From contig JAKOGI010000445.1 in the NCBI GenBank assembly GCA_029747015.1, positions 403,501 through 467,500 of the forward strand: DNA of 64,000 nucleotides, given 5' to 3'. Numbering within the stretch: the stretch's first letter is position 1; each line of letters begins with the position of its first letter. Position numbers and translations under genes: made by a program. Source of the stretch: Carnegiea gigantea. Its lineage: Eukaryota > Streptophyta > Magnoliopsida > Caryophyllales > Cactaceae. Below the pieces are notes generated by a model. It had not been told where the DNA came from. It worked only from the letters and a program-made list of their open reading frames with translations, and did no database searches. Shown here piece after piece: positions 34,280-46,536 of this stretch.

Positions 34280-35060
34280 CCGTATCTAGCTTATCAAGAT
34301 TTGGACGGCCTGTGTGTGATATGGAATCAAATCATTTTTCTTAATTTCGTACTCAAGAAGTTGATTGATGACTAATTGAGAATCACTGTACACATCTAAG
34401 TCTTTAATGCCTGTCTCTACGACCATTTGGAGGCCCAAGATAAGTCCCTGACATTTAGCCATGTCATTGGAGCACAATTGAGTCAATATAAATGAGTTCG
34501 GGAGGATGTGTTCCTCAGGGGGAAATGAGTACTACCCCTGCTCCAGCGCCATCTTGTCATGCCACACCATCAAAGTACATCTCCCATGGGGGAAGAATGT
34601 CTATGACAAACACTTCTTCACCAGGTAGATCTTCATTTAGCTCCCAGTTATCAGGAACTGGGTGATTTGCTAGCAAGTTTGCTAGTACCTGCCCTTTAAT
34701 GGGTTTTGGGGTATGTATGTGAGGTTATATTATTCTAAGATAACAGCCCACTTTACTAACCGTCCACTCAGAACCGATCTTGACAAGATACACTTAATTG
34801 GGTCAACCTTAGAGATGACCCACACTGTGTGAGCTTACATGTAATGCCTCAACTTCTGCACAGCGAACATGAGAGCCAAACATATCTTTTTGATTGGAGA
34901 GTAATTTAATTCAGCCCCGACCAAAGTTCGACTCAGGTAGTAAAGAGCTCTCTCTTTGGCCCCTTTTTTTCCTGCGTACATAATGGCCCCAATGATCTTT
35001 CTTAGGCTGCAATGTAAAGTATCAAAGGCTTGCCGAAAATCGGAGCTCCTAGCATCGGTG
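34280..35060 (-). pseudogene. RNase H region(s) of the Tat element
   Basis: On the minus strand, the RT-connection end reads YAGKKGAKERALYYLSRTLV and SPIKKICLALMFAVQKLRHY (about 34,830-34,985), usual in Ty3/gypsy RT-RNase H. The RNase H domain has WEMYFDGVA (first Asp), GAGAGVVLISP and, at 34,286-34,486, CQGLILGLQM and YSDSQLVINQ (later Asp). Several in-frame stops lie between these. Confidence 0.82.
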
Positions 35061-36783
35061 GGCTTGATAAATATTTCTTGATACTTTTAAAAGCATTCTT
35101 AAATGATTCATCCTATTCAAAAGGTGCCTCTTTATTCATGAGGTGGCTGAAAGGGTGACAACGACTGGCCAAGTCTGATATGAACCTCCTGATGTACACT
35201 AAGCATCTCTGAAAATCGCGAAGCTCCTTGAGGTTCTTAGGCTTGGGCATGTCTTGAATGGCTTTAGCTTTAACTTAGTAAATTTCAATGCCTCAATGTT
35301 GGGTGATAAAGCCTAAGAATTTGCTGGAAGTAACACCGAATGTGCACATAAGTGGATTTATCTTGAGTTGACATCTTCAGAATCAATTGAAGATTTACTG
35401 GGGATCGCGTAAGTGATCTAGCCTCTTTCTTGACTTGACCACTAGATCGTCGACGTAGCACTCCACCATCTTGTGTAGCATGTCCTCAAAGATGGTTTGT
35501 ATCGCCCTTTGGTATATGGCTCCGATGTTTTTCAAGTTGAAGGGCATCACCTTATAGTAGAAGATGCCTTTAGGTGTGCGAAAAGCTGTGGCTTCCTAAT
35601 CGTCTGCACCATTTGAATTTGATTGTATCTTGCTGTGCAATCCATGAAGGATAGAGCTTCATGTCCTTTTATAGAATCAATCATGAGTTTCATCACAGGC
35701 AGTGGAAAATCATCTTTGGGGCTGGCATAATTGAGATCCCGAAAATCCACACAAACACGCAGCCGGCCATTCTTTTTCCTTACAGGGACAATGTCCGCAG
35801 TCCATGTTGGGTACTTGACTTCGTGAATGGATCCCGCCTCTATGAGTTTGTTGACCTCCTTTTCGATTTCTGGTACTAAATCTAGTCTGAAGCGTCGTTG
35901 GGGCTGTTTATTAGGTGAAACACCCTTTTTGATAGACAAGTGGTGGACTGCGATTTTTGGGTCTAACCCAGGCATTTCTTTGTAACTCTAACCAAATACA
36001 TCTTTGTACTCTGACAGGAGATCAAAATACTCCTTTTTCTCTTTGGACGTAAGCAATAAGCTCACGCAGATAGGGTGAGGGTCCCCGCTGGTTCCAAGAT
36101 TTAACTTTTAAGTTCGTCTATTGTGGCTTACCCTCTGCCTTCTAGAGTCTCATGAGTTCTCACGAGTTCTATTTCAACATGCGAGTCATTAACTTCTCGG
36201 ACTGTGATGTGTTTGGAGGAGGCTTGTTTCTTTTGCTTGAGTTCCTCTTTTGGGCCCAGATTAACCCTATGGCCAGTAAAACCACTGTGCATCTCTTGAC
36301 TCTCGGTGAACCCTTTGTCTTCACCTCTAGAGTTGACAAGTGTTTCATACAAGAAGGAATAGCATTTTAGACTTCATTTATTTCGCAAAGACGACCAAAT
36401 ATTGAGCCCCTTTCTTGTGCCGATGACGAGCATTCCAATTCTTCATTTGACTTGGTCCTGGTGAAGATTGAAGATTGTGTGCCTGCTTTTAACCTCCAGA
36501 AAGCAGAACACTTTGAGACTTTCCCATTTCCCACTCTGTCGAACATAGATGTGCGTCCGTGTGAAGTGGAAGATTGCAATATGTCAAACACAGAAGATTT
36601 TGGTTTATTCTTGGCATCCTCATGATCACTTTCAATAATATCTTCTGGTGCAATATAAGGAGCAAGGGACTGCTCATCTTTACGTCGCCCTGAAATCCGA
36701 ACAGGTTGAGGTTATACATAACCGAGGCCTACCTTTGGAACTACGATGACGCCACCTTTCTCTTGTATTTTCTTTTATGTCTC
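35060..36783 (-). pseudogene. Reverse transcriptase and preceding linker of the Tat element
   Basis: On the minus strand, a linker (36,370-36,780) has repeated FDRV/IF(G)R-like boxes (TSMFDRVGNGKVS, GSIFGRLCE) that precede RT in this lineage. RT proper begins AVHHLSIKKGVSPNKQPQRR, then KLIEAGSIHEVKYPTW, VPVRKKNGRLRVCVDFRDLN and FPLPVMKLMID (35,547-35,975). After a frameshift it continues with the catalytic YVDD at 35,446-35,457 within KMVECYVDDLVVKS. The palm residues are present but the frame is broken, so it is inactive. Confidence 0.9.
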
Positions 36784-37439
36784 ATTCACTACAAAAACGT
36801 TGTTCAACTCCGACGGACAAAGCGACGCGTCAGTCAGCGTCGGAAAAATTGCAGACTAACCGACGAAATTTCAGACGAATTCCGACGGAAATTTAAAAAT
36901 CCGACGGGAATTCCGTCGGGACAGAGTTCCGTCGGAATTTCCGACGGAATTCCGTCGGAATCTGTCAGAATCCGTCGGTAATTCCATCGGAATTCCGCGC
37001 GGATCTCAACTCCGCTCGTTTGCCCGTCTTTAAATTGGGGGGAAGGGTGAGATTTCGAACGGTATTTGGAGAAATAGAGAGAGAAAATGTTCGAAAAGAG
37101 AGAGAGGGAGAAGAAGGAAGAGAAAGAAAGTGAGATTTCAAGGTTTTGATCATCGAAAAATTTAACGGTAAGTGATTTTTTTGCTTAATTTATTGTTTGA
37201 AATTGAAATTGTTAAGTTAATTGATATTTTTTACGGTCTTTGTTTTTCACGTTTTGCCGCCGCCAGTGCCACCGCTAGTGTCGTCACCATATGTAATCTG
37301 ATTGATTTTTCGGGTGTGTGAAGGTTAGTAGAATTGTTCCGCTTTCAAGTTGTGTTAATTTGATATGTGATGTTCATTTTTCGGGTATATGAAAATTAGC
37401 AGAAGCATGTTTGTTTTGTTTGAATAATTTTTTTTTCCG

Positions 37440-38580
37440 TTGAATATAAATTTGAATAACGTTAGTTTTTTATTTAATTTATTAAATATGTATGTTAGAA
37501 TAAGTGGAGTAAAGCATGTTAAGTATGTAAATCTGTAATAATTATTTGGTTATTTGAAAATGTTAAATATGTTAAGCATGTATATTATGTTTTATTAAAG
37601 TGAATAATTTAAATGAAACAAGTTTGTTTATAATCAAATATTAAATATGTTAGGTATGAATGTTTTTTGAGGTATGATTTAATTTTTTATAATTTGTTTA
37701 GTTTGAATAATTTATTTTTTCCATTGAATATAAATTTATATAACGTTAGTTTTTTAGAATAAGTGAAGTAAAACGTGTTCAGTATGTAGATCTGTAATAA
37801 TTATTTGGTTATTTGAAAATGTTAAATATGTTAAGCATGTATATTATGTTTGATTAAAGTGAACAATTTAAATAAAACAAGTTTGTTTATTATCAAATGT
37901 TAAATATGTTAGGCATGAATGTTTAGTTTGAATAATTTATTTTTTCCGTTGAATATAAATTTATATAACGTTAGTTTTTTAGAATAAGTGAAGTAAAACG
38001 TGTTGAGTATGTAGATTTGCAATAATTATTTGGTTATTTGAAAATGTTAGTATGTTAAGCATGTATATTATGTTTTCTTAAAGTGAATAATTTAAATGAA
38101 ACAAGTTTGTTTATTATAAAATGTTAAATATGTTAGGCATGAATGTTTGTTGAGGTATGATTTAATTTTTTATAATTTGTTTAGTTTGAATAATTTATTT
38201 TATCCGTTGAATATAAATTTGAATAACGTTAGTTTTTTATTTAATTTATTAAATATGTATATTAGAATAAGTGGAGTAAAACATGTTAAGTATGTCGATC
38301 TGCAATAATTGTTTGTTTATTATAAAATGTTAAATATGTTAGGCATGAATGCTTTTTGAGGTATGATTTAATTTTTTGTAATTTGTTTAGTTTGAATAAT
38401 TTATTTTTATTTAATTTATTAAATATGTATATTACAATAAGTGGAGTAAAACATGTTAAGTATGTAGATCTGTAATAATTATTTGGTTATTTGAAAATGT
38501 TAAATATGTTAAGCATGTATATTATGTTTTATTAAAGTGAATAATTTACGTGAAACAAGTTTGTTCATTATAAAATGTTA
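37440..38580. repeat. Degenerate minisatellite upstream of the TNP2 gene
   Basis: Four to five diverged copies of a ~180-280-bp AT-rich unit. Landmarks AACGTTAGTTTTT, AGAATAAGTG(G/A)AGTAAAAC and AATGTTAAATATGTTAGGCA recur at about 37,460, 37,742, 37,968 and 38,226. Length variation comes from internal losses. It lies between the left subterminal array and the transposase ATG, so it probably acts as 5' UTR or promoter. Confidence 0.75.
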
Positions 38581-38731
38581 AATATGTACTTTATTTGTGT
38601 CGTAAAATATGGATGTGAATTACATTCAAATTTAAGTTTGTTTATCAAGTGTATTTATTTGAACAAATAGAGTAAAATAGTATAACAATGTTAAGTATAT
38701 ATTATAACATATTACAAAATATATATTTATG

Positions 38732-38733
<2 letters not shown>

Positions 38734-38798
<65 letters not shown>
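38734..38798. repeat. (TA)n microsatellite
   Basis: About 32 uninterrupted TA units, 88 bp upstream of the TNP2 start codon. Expected to be highly length-variable. Confidence 0.95.
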
Positions 38799-38801
<3 letters not shown>

Positions 38802-38885
38802 AGCTGGTTAAATAGATTTCTAAAAAATGTTTATTGTAATTGGTTGTAGTTTACATAACAGTTAAGGCAATCATATTAGGAAGAT

Positions 38886-41800
38886 ATGGATGGACCGTTG
38901 CATCGTCAATGGATGTATAGAAGAAGAAATCCTAATGGACATGGACTTAGAGATGAGTGGTTGATGGGAATTAATATGTTTGATGAATTTACACGAAATC
39001 AAGAGGAGTATAGAGTTAATGGAGTTTATAGATGTCCATGTGCGAAGTGCAAAAATATGCAATATTTTACACCTGATGTTGTAAAGTCTCATTTGTATAG
39101 AAAGGGGTTTGTGAAGAATTATTGGTATTGGACAAGTCATGGGGAAGAAGATAATTCGGAAGCAGGGGGTGCAAGTACTTCACATTCTATGAATTTTGAT
39201 TACGATCACACCGATCATAATCATATGGAGAACATGCTTCATGCTGCTTTCCAAGTTAATGAAACAAACATGAGTAGCCATCAGGACGCAAATCCTGAGG
39301 CATTTTATACTATGCTTGAGTCTGCCCAAAAACCGTTATATGAAGGGTGCAACATAACTGAACTTGAAACATCTGTGAGACTGCTTAGTATTAAATCGGG
39401 GAACAACATGTCTCAACGTTGTTTCAATGAAGTTGTTGACCTGATGAAAGACATATGCCCTTCTGAAAGTGGCATTCCAAAAAATTATCATCAGCAACTC
39501 AGAAAAGTGAGAGATTTAGGTATGGATGTTCAGGAAATTGATTGTTGTCCGAACGGTTGCATGCTTTATTATAAACAGGATGAGGGGATGTCCGCATGTA
39601 AATTTTGTGGACATGCAAGATATTTACCAAAGAAATCCAACCAACGAGGTAATAAGGTTGTTTCATATGCAAAAATGCACTACCTGCCTTTAATCCCAAG
39701 ATTGCAACGACTTTATGCGTCGAAAAGGACTGCCGTCCATATGAGATGGCATCATGAGCACCGCCAAGAATCAGGTGTTCTCCGACATCCGTCGGATGGA
39801 TTAGTTTGGAAGCATTTTGATCAAAGGTATCCGAATTTCGCAGCAGAGCCTCGAAATATAAGGTTAGGTCTTTGTGCTGATGGTTTCACACCATTTTCTA
39901 TATCTGGGAGAGCATATTCTGTGTGGCCAATTGTAGTTACACCTTACAACTTGCCTCCAGATATGTGTATGACAACCCCGTACATGTTTTTAAGTTGTCT
40001 TATTCCGGGCCCAACAAATCCGAAGAATAGGATTGATGTGTACTTGCAACCCTTAATTGATGAGTTGAAAATGCTGTGGGATGTTGGGGTTGATACATTT
40101 GATGTTTCATGCGGGGAAACTTTTAGATTGCATGCCGCGTTGATGTGGACAATTAATGATTTCCCCGCATATGGTATGTTATCCGGTTGGAGTACTCATG
40201 GGTTGTTAGCATGTCCGGTTTGTATGAACCAAAATTGTGCATTCCAGTTACAGCATGGCCGAAAGCCCTCTTGGTTTGATTGCCATCGTCGGTTCTTGCC
40301 TCGAAATCATTGCTTTAGAGCTAATAAATTTGCCTTCCGTAAAGGAAAGACCGTACACATTGGCCCTCCCCAAAGGATTTCTGGTGAAATATTGTCTGAA
40401 ATAGTGTCGACATTGCCTAAAATGACTGAAGATATCCATTTTCAAATTCCGGGATTTGAGGAAAATGAACATAATTGGACAAAACAAAGTATCTTTTGGG
40501 AGTTGCCGTATTGGAAGCATCAACTTCTGAGGCATAACCTTGATGTTATGCATATAGAGAAAAATTTCAGTGAAAATATTATAAACACAGTGATGGATGT
40601 GCCCGGAAGAACAAAGGACGATATCAAAGCAAGAATGGATATGTCCATTCTGTGTAGTAGGCAAGAGTTGAACTTGGTTACAAGAGGGTCAACTGATAGA
40701 TTGTGTAAGCCAAAAGCCAAGTTTGCACTGTCATTACCTCAAAAAAGGGCTGTCTGTCAATGGTTGCGAGAGGTTCATGTGCTTGATGGTTATTGTTCTA
40801 ATGTGGGAAATTGGGTGGATCCATCTAATACAAAGTTGCAAAATATGAAAAGTCATGATCATCATGTGTTCCTGGAGAATCTTCTTCCAGTAGCTTTTGC
40901 TGCTCTTCCGGAAGATGTGTTGGGACCCTTGGTCGAATTGAGTGAGTTTTTCAGAAACTTATGCTCCAGTGAGTTACACGTGAGCATGCTGGAAGAGATG
41001 AACAAGAACATTGCTATAATTCTTTGTAAGTTGGAGACAATTTTTCCGCCTGGATTTTGGAATGTCATGGAACATTTGCCCATTCATTTAGCCGAAGAAG
41101 CTTTGTTGGGTGGTCCTGTTCAATATCGATGGATGTATCCTTTTGAGAGGTACTTTGGCTAGATGAAGCCTACGGCAAAGAATAAAGCTCGTGTGGAGGC
41201 ATCTATGGTTAATGCATACTTAGCATTTGAGATCAAACATTTCACTGAGTATTATTTTGAATCAAACTTGCATTGCCCGAGTATCGGGCGTAATGAGGAT
41301 CTGCAACAACCGGAACGACAAATGCGAACTCTTTCAGCGTTCAACCGTAAGGATACTCCGTTTGGAAAACGAGGAAGAAGATATCTTACTGAACCTGAGT
41401 ATCGTGTCGCACGTCTTTACATTTTACTGAATTGTGATGAAGTGCAACCATATTTGGAGTAAGTATATCAATTACTGAAAGTTTCATTTGCATACTTACA
41501 AATTGTTCAGTAATAATTATTTAATTTCATTCGTTAAACATTACAGTTGGTTCAGACATCAATTTCGTGGCCATAATCCAAACGCGAGTGATGTAGAAGT
41601 TGACTTGTTTATTGAGGCAAATTTTGCACAATGGTTTGAGTATAATGTAAGTAATTTTTCTGAAGTAATCTTCAACTCCTGTAAAATATTTTTCTAACTC
41701 TAAAGAGGATTACTTTTGTTTTTTTTCATAGGTCAATTCTTATCGGGTGTTTAATGATGAGACGCATGATTTTCTGGTAAACTTGTCTCATGGACCGATT

Positions 41801-42505
41801 ATGGTAGTGGAATGTTTTTCTGGATATAAAGTTAATGATTATCGGTTTCATACCAAGGCTAGAAATGAAGGTAAAGCAACATATAATTGTGGCGTGTGTG
41901 TCAAAGGAGTTGGCGAAGGTGATGAAGTAACAGGGGATTATTATGGCGTACTTCACGAAATTATTGTTGTTGAATTTACGGGTGAGCCAATTAAAAAATG
42001 TGTACTTTTTAATTGTGAGTGGTTTGACCCGGATGTTCCTCGAGGGTTACGTTATCCTAAAATTACCCCATATCCCGAGGTTAATCATACTAGACGGTAC
42101 AGAAAGTTCGACCCATTCATATTTGCTGATACTGCAACCCAAGTGGTATATGTTAAGTACCCCGAGGGGATATCAGGAAAAGCGAATTGGTGGGTAGCTA
42201 TACCGAACAAACCTCGCGGTGCTCCTAAAGATAAGAATAATCTAGAACTTGCCTATCAGCAGTTTGGAATGACAACCATGAATGTGGAGAATGCAATAGC
42301 GACAACATTAGTTGATGAAACTGCCCAAGCTGATGATGTTGATGGACCTGATTGGGGTGATGATCATGATGGGAATGGTGATGACGAGGATGAAGAAGGT
42401 GAATGGGAGGATGAACCTGAAGACACTGATGATGATCATGATGATGAAAATATGGCATTGCAAAGTGATGATGATGACGATGACGATGTGTCCCACAATG
42501 ATTGA
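38886..42505 (+). CDS. CACTA transposase, TNP2/TNPD type (one in-frame stop)
   Basis: Three exons: 38,886-41,458, 41,547-41,646 and 41,732-42,505, with GT..AG introns and matching phases, giving about 1,148 codons. Residues ~5-80 are a transposase-associated domain with VYRCPCAKCKN and HLYRKGF. TNP2 core (about 200-500): DCCPNGCMLY, ACKFCGHARY, LCADGFTPFSISGR (Asp ~328), TINDFPAYGMLSGWSTHG and HNLDVMHIEKN. A DUF4218-like segment (about 650-790) has GFWNVMEHLPIHLAEE and YPFERYFG. A DUF4216-like region in exon 3 has YYGVLHEIIVVEF and YVKYPEG, before an Asp/Glu-rich acidic tail. The only lesion seen is TAG at 41,160-41,162, where relatives have Trp (a TGG to TAG change); it would cut the protein to 758 residues. 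The ATG is chosen because the associated domain begins just after it. It would bind element ends and catalyse excision with the second protein. Confidence 0.93.
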
Positions 42506-42655
42506 TTTAATATTTTCGATGTATGAATATTTATGTTTGTGTATGGAGTTTTTCTTAATTGCAAACCCAGGAAAACAATTGCATATATGTCATGTAATTT
42601 TTTCACTGACAATACTATAAATATTGGTGCGGTTTTTTTTGTTCTTATTTGTTAG

Positions 42656-44493
42656 ATGTCTGGACTTAATGGTGGACGTGGTCGTGGTCGAACGGTCAGG
42701 AATGATGCGGGTAGAGGTGCACCACAACCGACTTCACAGTATGATCCTGCTAATAAAAACTATGAAACAAACACTTTCAGTGGAATGTTTGGAGGTTTTC
42801 TTGATCCAACTCAACCATTCGGAAATTATTACGGTAGTATGAATGAGCAACCCCATATGCAACCACCTTTTTTCGGTGCGAGTATGCAGACACCAATCCA
42901 ACCCAATATTCCATACATGGGTGGTACTTCAGCTACTCCATTACTTTATCAACAGTTTGATACTGTTAGTCCACATTTCAACGGTAATCAGATGATGGGG
43001 CAACCTAGAATGCCAAGCCACTCAGTGCACAACGAAGCAGTCCAAAATGAAGGGGTAGGAAGAGATAGACACAGTCCTGCACCTGATAGTGAAACTGCAA
43101 GCACCATTAATAAGATATATTTACAACCCGATGGTGACACGTTAGTTCATTACAAATTTTGTAACTTCTTCACTAATCATATTTTTTTATTGCCTACAGT
43201 AATTACTTTTAACAAATTCTTTTTTTGTTCTTAGTTTTGTTCCATATCAGGGTGTAATTCAGAAAATTGTGGAAAGCTTTGCAGGTAAGTACCCACGTGC
43301 TTGGACCACGTGGGGAGAAGTTCCACAATCTCATAGAGATATATGGTTCAATGAATTCAAGGTTAATTTTCTGTACAACGAATTTCAAAGTTGGCATTTG
43401 ATTGTGTGAGATGTTCAATTACTAATATACTTCAACTTTGGCACAGAAACACTAATACTGGCATCCAGACAATGAAACTCAGATACGGCGTAACTTTGAG
43501 TACAGAGGGGCAGCTCGACTTAGGGACATTCTTGGATATGCCAGAAAGTACAACAAAAAGCCGAAGTGGTTACCACCTAGTGTTTGGAATGAGATGCTTA
43601 AACATTGGACTGAGGATGACAAGTTCAAGAAATTGAGCCAACAAAATAAAAAGAATCGATTGAGTGATGCTGAAGGTTTTGATCCTTCGTTACATACATG
43701 TGGCTCAATTCGGATTAGTGAAAGGAAAAGACGCCTGGTAAGGATTGTTTGTTTATTAAAAAGCGTATTTCTTATATATAATGTATGGTATGAGTTAGGG
43801 CTCTCGTCCTTGTTTTATATTTAATAGCTGGTTACTTTTTTTTTTCCTCTTTAGGCCAAAACATTAGGTAGGGAACCCACATGTGAGGAATTGTTTAAGG
43901 ACACCCGCTGCAAGGTGAAAGACAAAACGTTTGTGGATAAAAAATCTGCAAAAAAATTTATAAGTTCAATTTGGCACATTTTATTCAGAGATAAATCATA
44001 TGTTACAATTGTAGGTTTAGTATGAAACTTATTTATTTGTGAAAATTTTCAGGAGGACTATCACAACAAATGGCAGGAGTACTCTCAAGCTGCAACTCAA
44101 GGGAGCTCCCAACTGTCACCTATGACCCAAGAAGAGTTTTGGATTAAAGAAAATTTGGACAAGAAAGGCCGTGTATACGGTTTTGGTACGGAGGGGGTGA
44201 AGTTGAAGAAATCAGCTACCATCGCAGCTGCACGTCACTCATCAGCAGAGCATTTTGATCCAAGAGAGCAAGCGCAACTCCTCAGTGAGAGCATAGCCAA
44301 GCAAGCAGAGGCTATAACTCAACTAACCAAGAAACAAGGGAAGACAGAGCGCATGCTGAAAAAGGTTTTCAGATTTTTCAAAGGTCAAAGTGCAGGTTCT
44401 TCCAGCCACATCGACTTGAACGCTGATGATGATGAAGAGGACTCTCAAAATAACAATGATGATGATCCCACAAATTTATCTGACTCTGATTAG
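42656..44493 (+). CDS. TNPA-like protein (Transposase_24 family), lesions
   Basis: Five exons: 42,656-43,140, 43,235-43,361, 43,447-43,737, 43,855-43,959 and 44,053-44,493; about 482 codons. The N-terminus is Gly/Arg-rich (GGRGRGRTVRN) and then Gln/Pro/Met-rich. The centre has the family block FAGKYPRAWTTWGEVP, WHPDNETQIRRNFEYRGAA, PKWLPPSVWNEM, and FDPSLHTCGSIRI. The tail has QEEFWIKENLDKKGRVYGFG, a coiled segment and an acidic end. In CACTA elements the partner protein binds the subterminal repeats. Two lesions: an in-frame TAA at 43,453-43,455, and the donor of intron 4 reads ATAAGT (43,960) where GTAAGT would restore phase. It follows the transposase by 150 bp in the same direction. Confidence 0.85.
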
Positions 44494-44544
44494 CTGATAT
44501 GATATTCGTGTAATTTATGTAATCTGCGTGTATATCTAAAACAA

Positions 44545-44690
44545 CATATGTTGTACTTATATATGTTGTACTTAATATTTATATATGTTGTACTTAATAT
44601 TTATATATGTTGTACTTATATGTTGTACTTAATATTTATATATGTTGTACTTAATATTTAATTTATGTTGTACTTAATATTTAATTAAGC
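44545..44690. repeat. Short tandem repeat TATGTTGTACTTAATATTTA
   Basis: Seven copies of a 15-23-bp unit centred on ATGTTGTACTTA directly after the second CACTA gene. It probably lies in its 3' UTR. The unit length alternates because the ATATTTAT part is missing in some copies. Confidence 0.85.
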
Positions 44691-45721
44691 ACATTTTATT
44701 GGCAGATTTAAAACTTATTATTAATTTTTTTTTATTTTGAGAACTTTTGAAATTTAGAAACAAACTTTTCGGAAAACAAAAATTTTTTTTAAAAATAATC
44801 CGAAATTCCGACGGAATATTCCGTCGGAAATTCCGTCGGAATTTCGGATTATTTAAAAAAAATTTTTGTTTGGGAATTTCCGACGGAAATTCCGACGGGA
44901 AATTCCGGCCACTGTTTTCTGCCAGTTTCTGCTTGACAGTATCCGACGGAATTTCCGACGGGTAATTTCTGTCCGGAAAAAAACTGCGACGAGCTGAATC
45001 CCGACGACCCTTTCTGCGTCGGTGTTTCCGTCGGAAACCCAATTTTCCGTCGGAAAATTGACCTTTTCCCGTCGAATTTTCCGTTGCAGATTTCTTCATC
45101 AGCTTGTACCCATTCGGATCAAACCCAACATCGGTGCGCACCTTCAGTAAGTCACTCTCTTCTTGAAGTGAGCCCCTGAAAGAAATAACGAAGCCAGAGA
45201 GGGGCTCTAGCTACCCTACTTTTGCTGGCTTTATGAGTTGGAAGTACACCTTTATCACCAAGGATACAACACCAGATCTTCTTGAATTTGCTAACAGGCT
45301 TAGTTGCACTTTCAAGAGTTATGCGTTTACTGAATGGCACTTCACCATCCTTACAGCGGGATTTAGGAATGTACTTGAATACTGGTGCTGTAGGATTCGT
45401 TGCAACCGCTACTTTCTTGAAAGAAGGATTCGTCTTTACTTAGCTACTTTCCTTCTCACATTGTCGCGGTTGTTTGACATTACCATTAGTGCCACCGTTT
45501 GTCATCACATGAGTATCTTCATCACTCCTTTTACCAGTAGAGGAGATAAAGGCTGACATTGTTTCCTTCAAAGGGGCCCTTTTCTCGAAGAATCTCGCAT
45601 CGGTGAAATAAGATTCAGCCTTGGTAAATGGTTTAACATCACCATTTATCTTCGTCTCTCTGTCGCGGTAACACTTGAGGAATTAGTGTAAAGTTGATGC
45701 CACCACCCCATGCTCATGAAG

Positions 45722-46411
45722 CTAAGACCATCCTAGCAACAACTTGTATGAAGTTTTTGAATCTATTACATGGAAGATAGATGTTATGGATAGATCACCC
45801 ATTGTCAACTCAAGGCGAGTCATGCTAATTGCACGTTGACCCTCCAGCTTGAAGTCTTGTATCATCATCCGACTCTTAGAGAGTTCCTCAATAGTAGTCC
45901 CTAAGTTGTTCACAGTAGACTTAGGCTTGATGTTGATCGTGGAACCACCATCTACCAAGATACGTTTGACTTTTTGCCTCCAAATATAGCCAGTGACAAA
46001 TAACAGACGATTGTAGGGTTTTGACCCAAGTAATAGATCGTCATCTGTAAATGATTCCGCCGTGTCACAAGTGGCGCACTGAGTTGTAAGCTTTGCAGGC
46101 TCTTTAATTTCCTTTACTTTGAGCATGTGACTTTAGATGGCGCATGGCAACCACAAGTTGCTCGTGCATCTCTTCAGGCAGCTGAAAAGTTTCTTTCCAA
46201 CTCATGCGTTCTGGCAAAGCTTCTAAGACGGAAAGTACTCTGTCATTTGTATTCGAAGAGGATGCCTTTTGGGCATCTTTCTCATCCTCTCATCTTCAAG
46301 CTCAGAACAGAAGCGATGTTAACTGCAACCTTCTTAAGGAAGTCCCTTGGGAAGAATTCTTCTAATGCAACCAGGACAAGAGGTTCTTGTTCAAGGAGAT
46401 CAACTGGTTGA
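45722..46411 (-). pseudogene. Aspartic protease region of the Tat element
   Basis: On the minus strand, an upstream segment has PRRSKGKKK and ALEEFFPRDFLKKV (about 46,280-46,450), which precedes the protease in related elements. The protease follows: DDDLLLGSKPYNRLLFVTGY, then the active-site motif RILVDGGSTINI, and SMTRLELTMGDLSITSIFHV, ending YKLLLGW (45,722-46,126). The active site is D-G-G rather than D-S/T-G, a form I know from Tat elements. The polyprotein then continues through 45,093-45,720 in broken frames (IPKS.., FKKIWCC.., NGYKLMKK) to the CACTA insertion. Confidence 0.82.
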
Positions 46412-46536
46412 ACTTCATGCCTCTTACGGGGATTGGGCTTCTTCTTCCCTTTAGAGCGTCGAGGTTTCTTGTTTTTAGCATGCATTTTTTTTCGACGGAG
46501 TGGGGGTGATTGAACATGCCTTTGCGTCCTAGGCCT

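Larger units (their letters stand above)
36787..45089 (+). mobile_element. CACTA (En/Spm) element encoding TNP2 and TNPA-type proteins
   Basis: The left terminus is CACTACAAAAACGTTGTTC. The flanking ATT at 36,784-36,786 is repeated at 45,090-45,092. Subterminal arrays of CCGACGGAAT/ATTCCGTCGG lie at 36,810-37,000 and 44,800-45,070. The right end reads ..CCGTTGCAG and lacks the final GTAGTG, so about 10 terminal bases seem lost or replaced. Between the ends lie a degenerate minisatellite, a TA microsatellite, a transposase gene and a second gene in the same orientation. The element is inserted in the pol linker of the Tat retroelement: the reading frame ..NGYKLMKK on one side resumes on the other. 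Confidence 0.88.
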
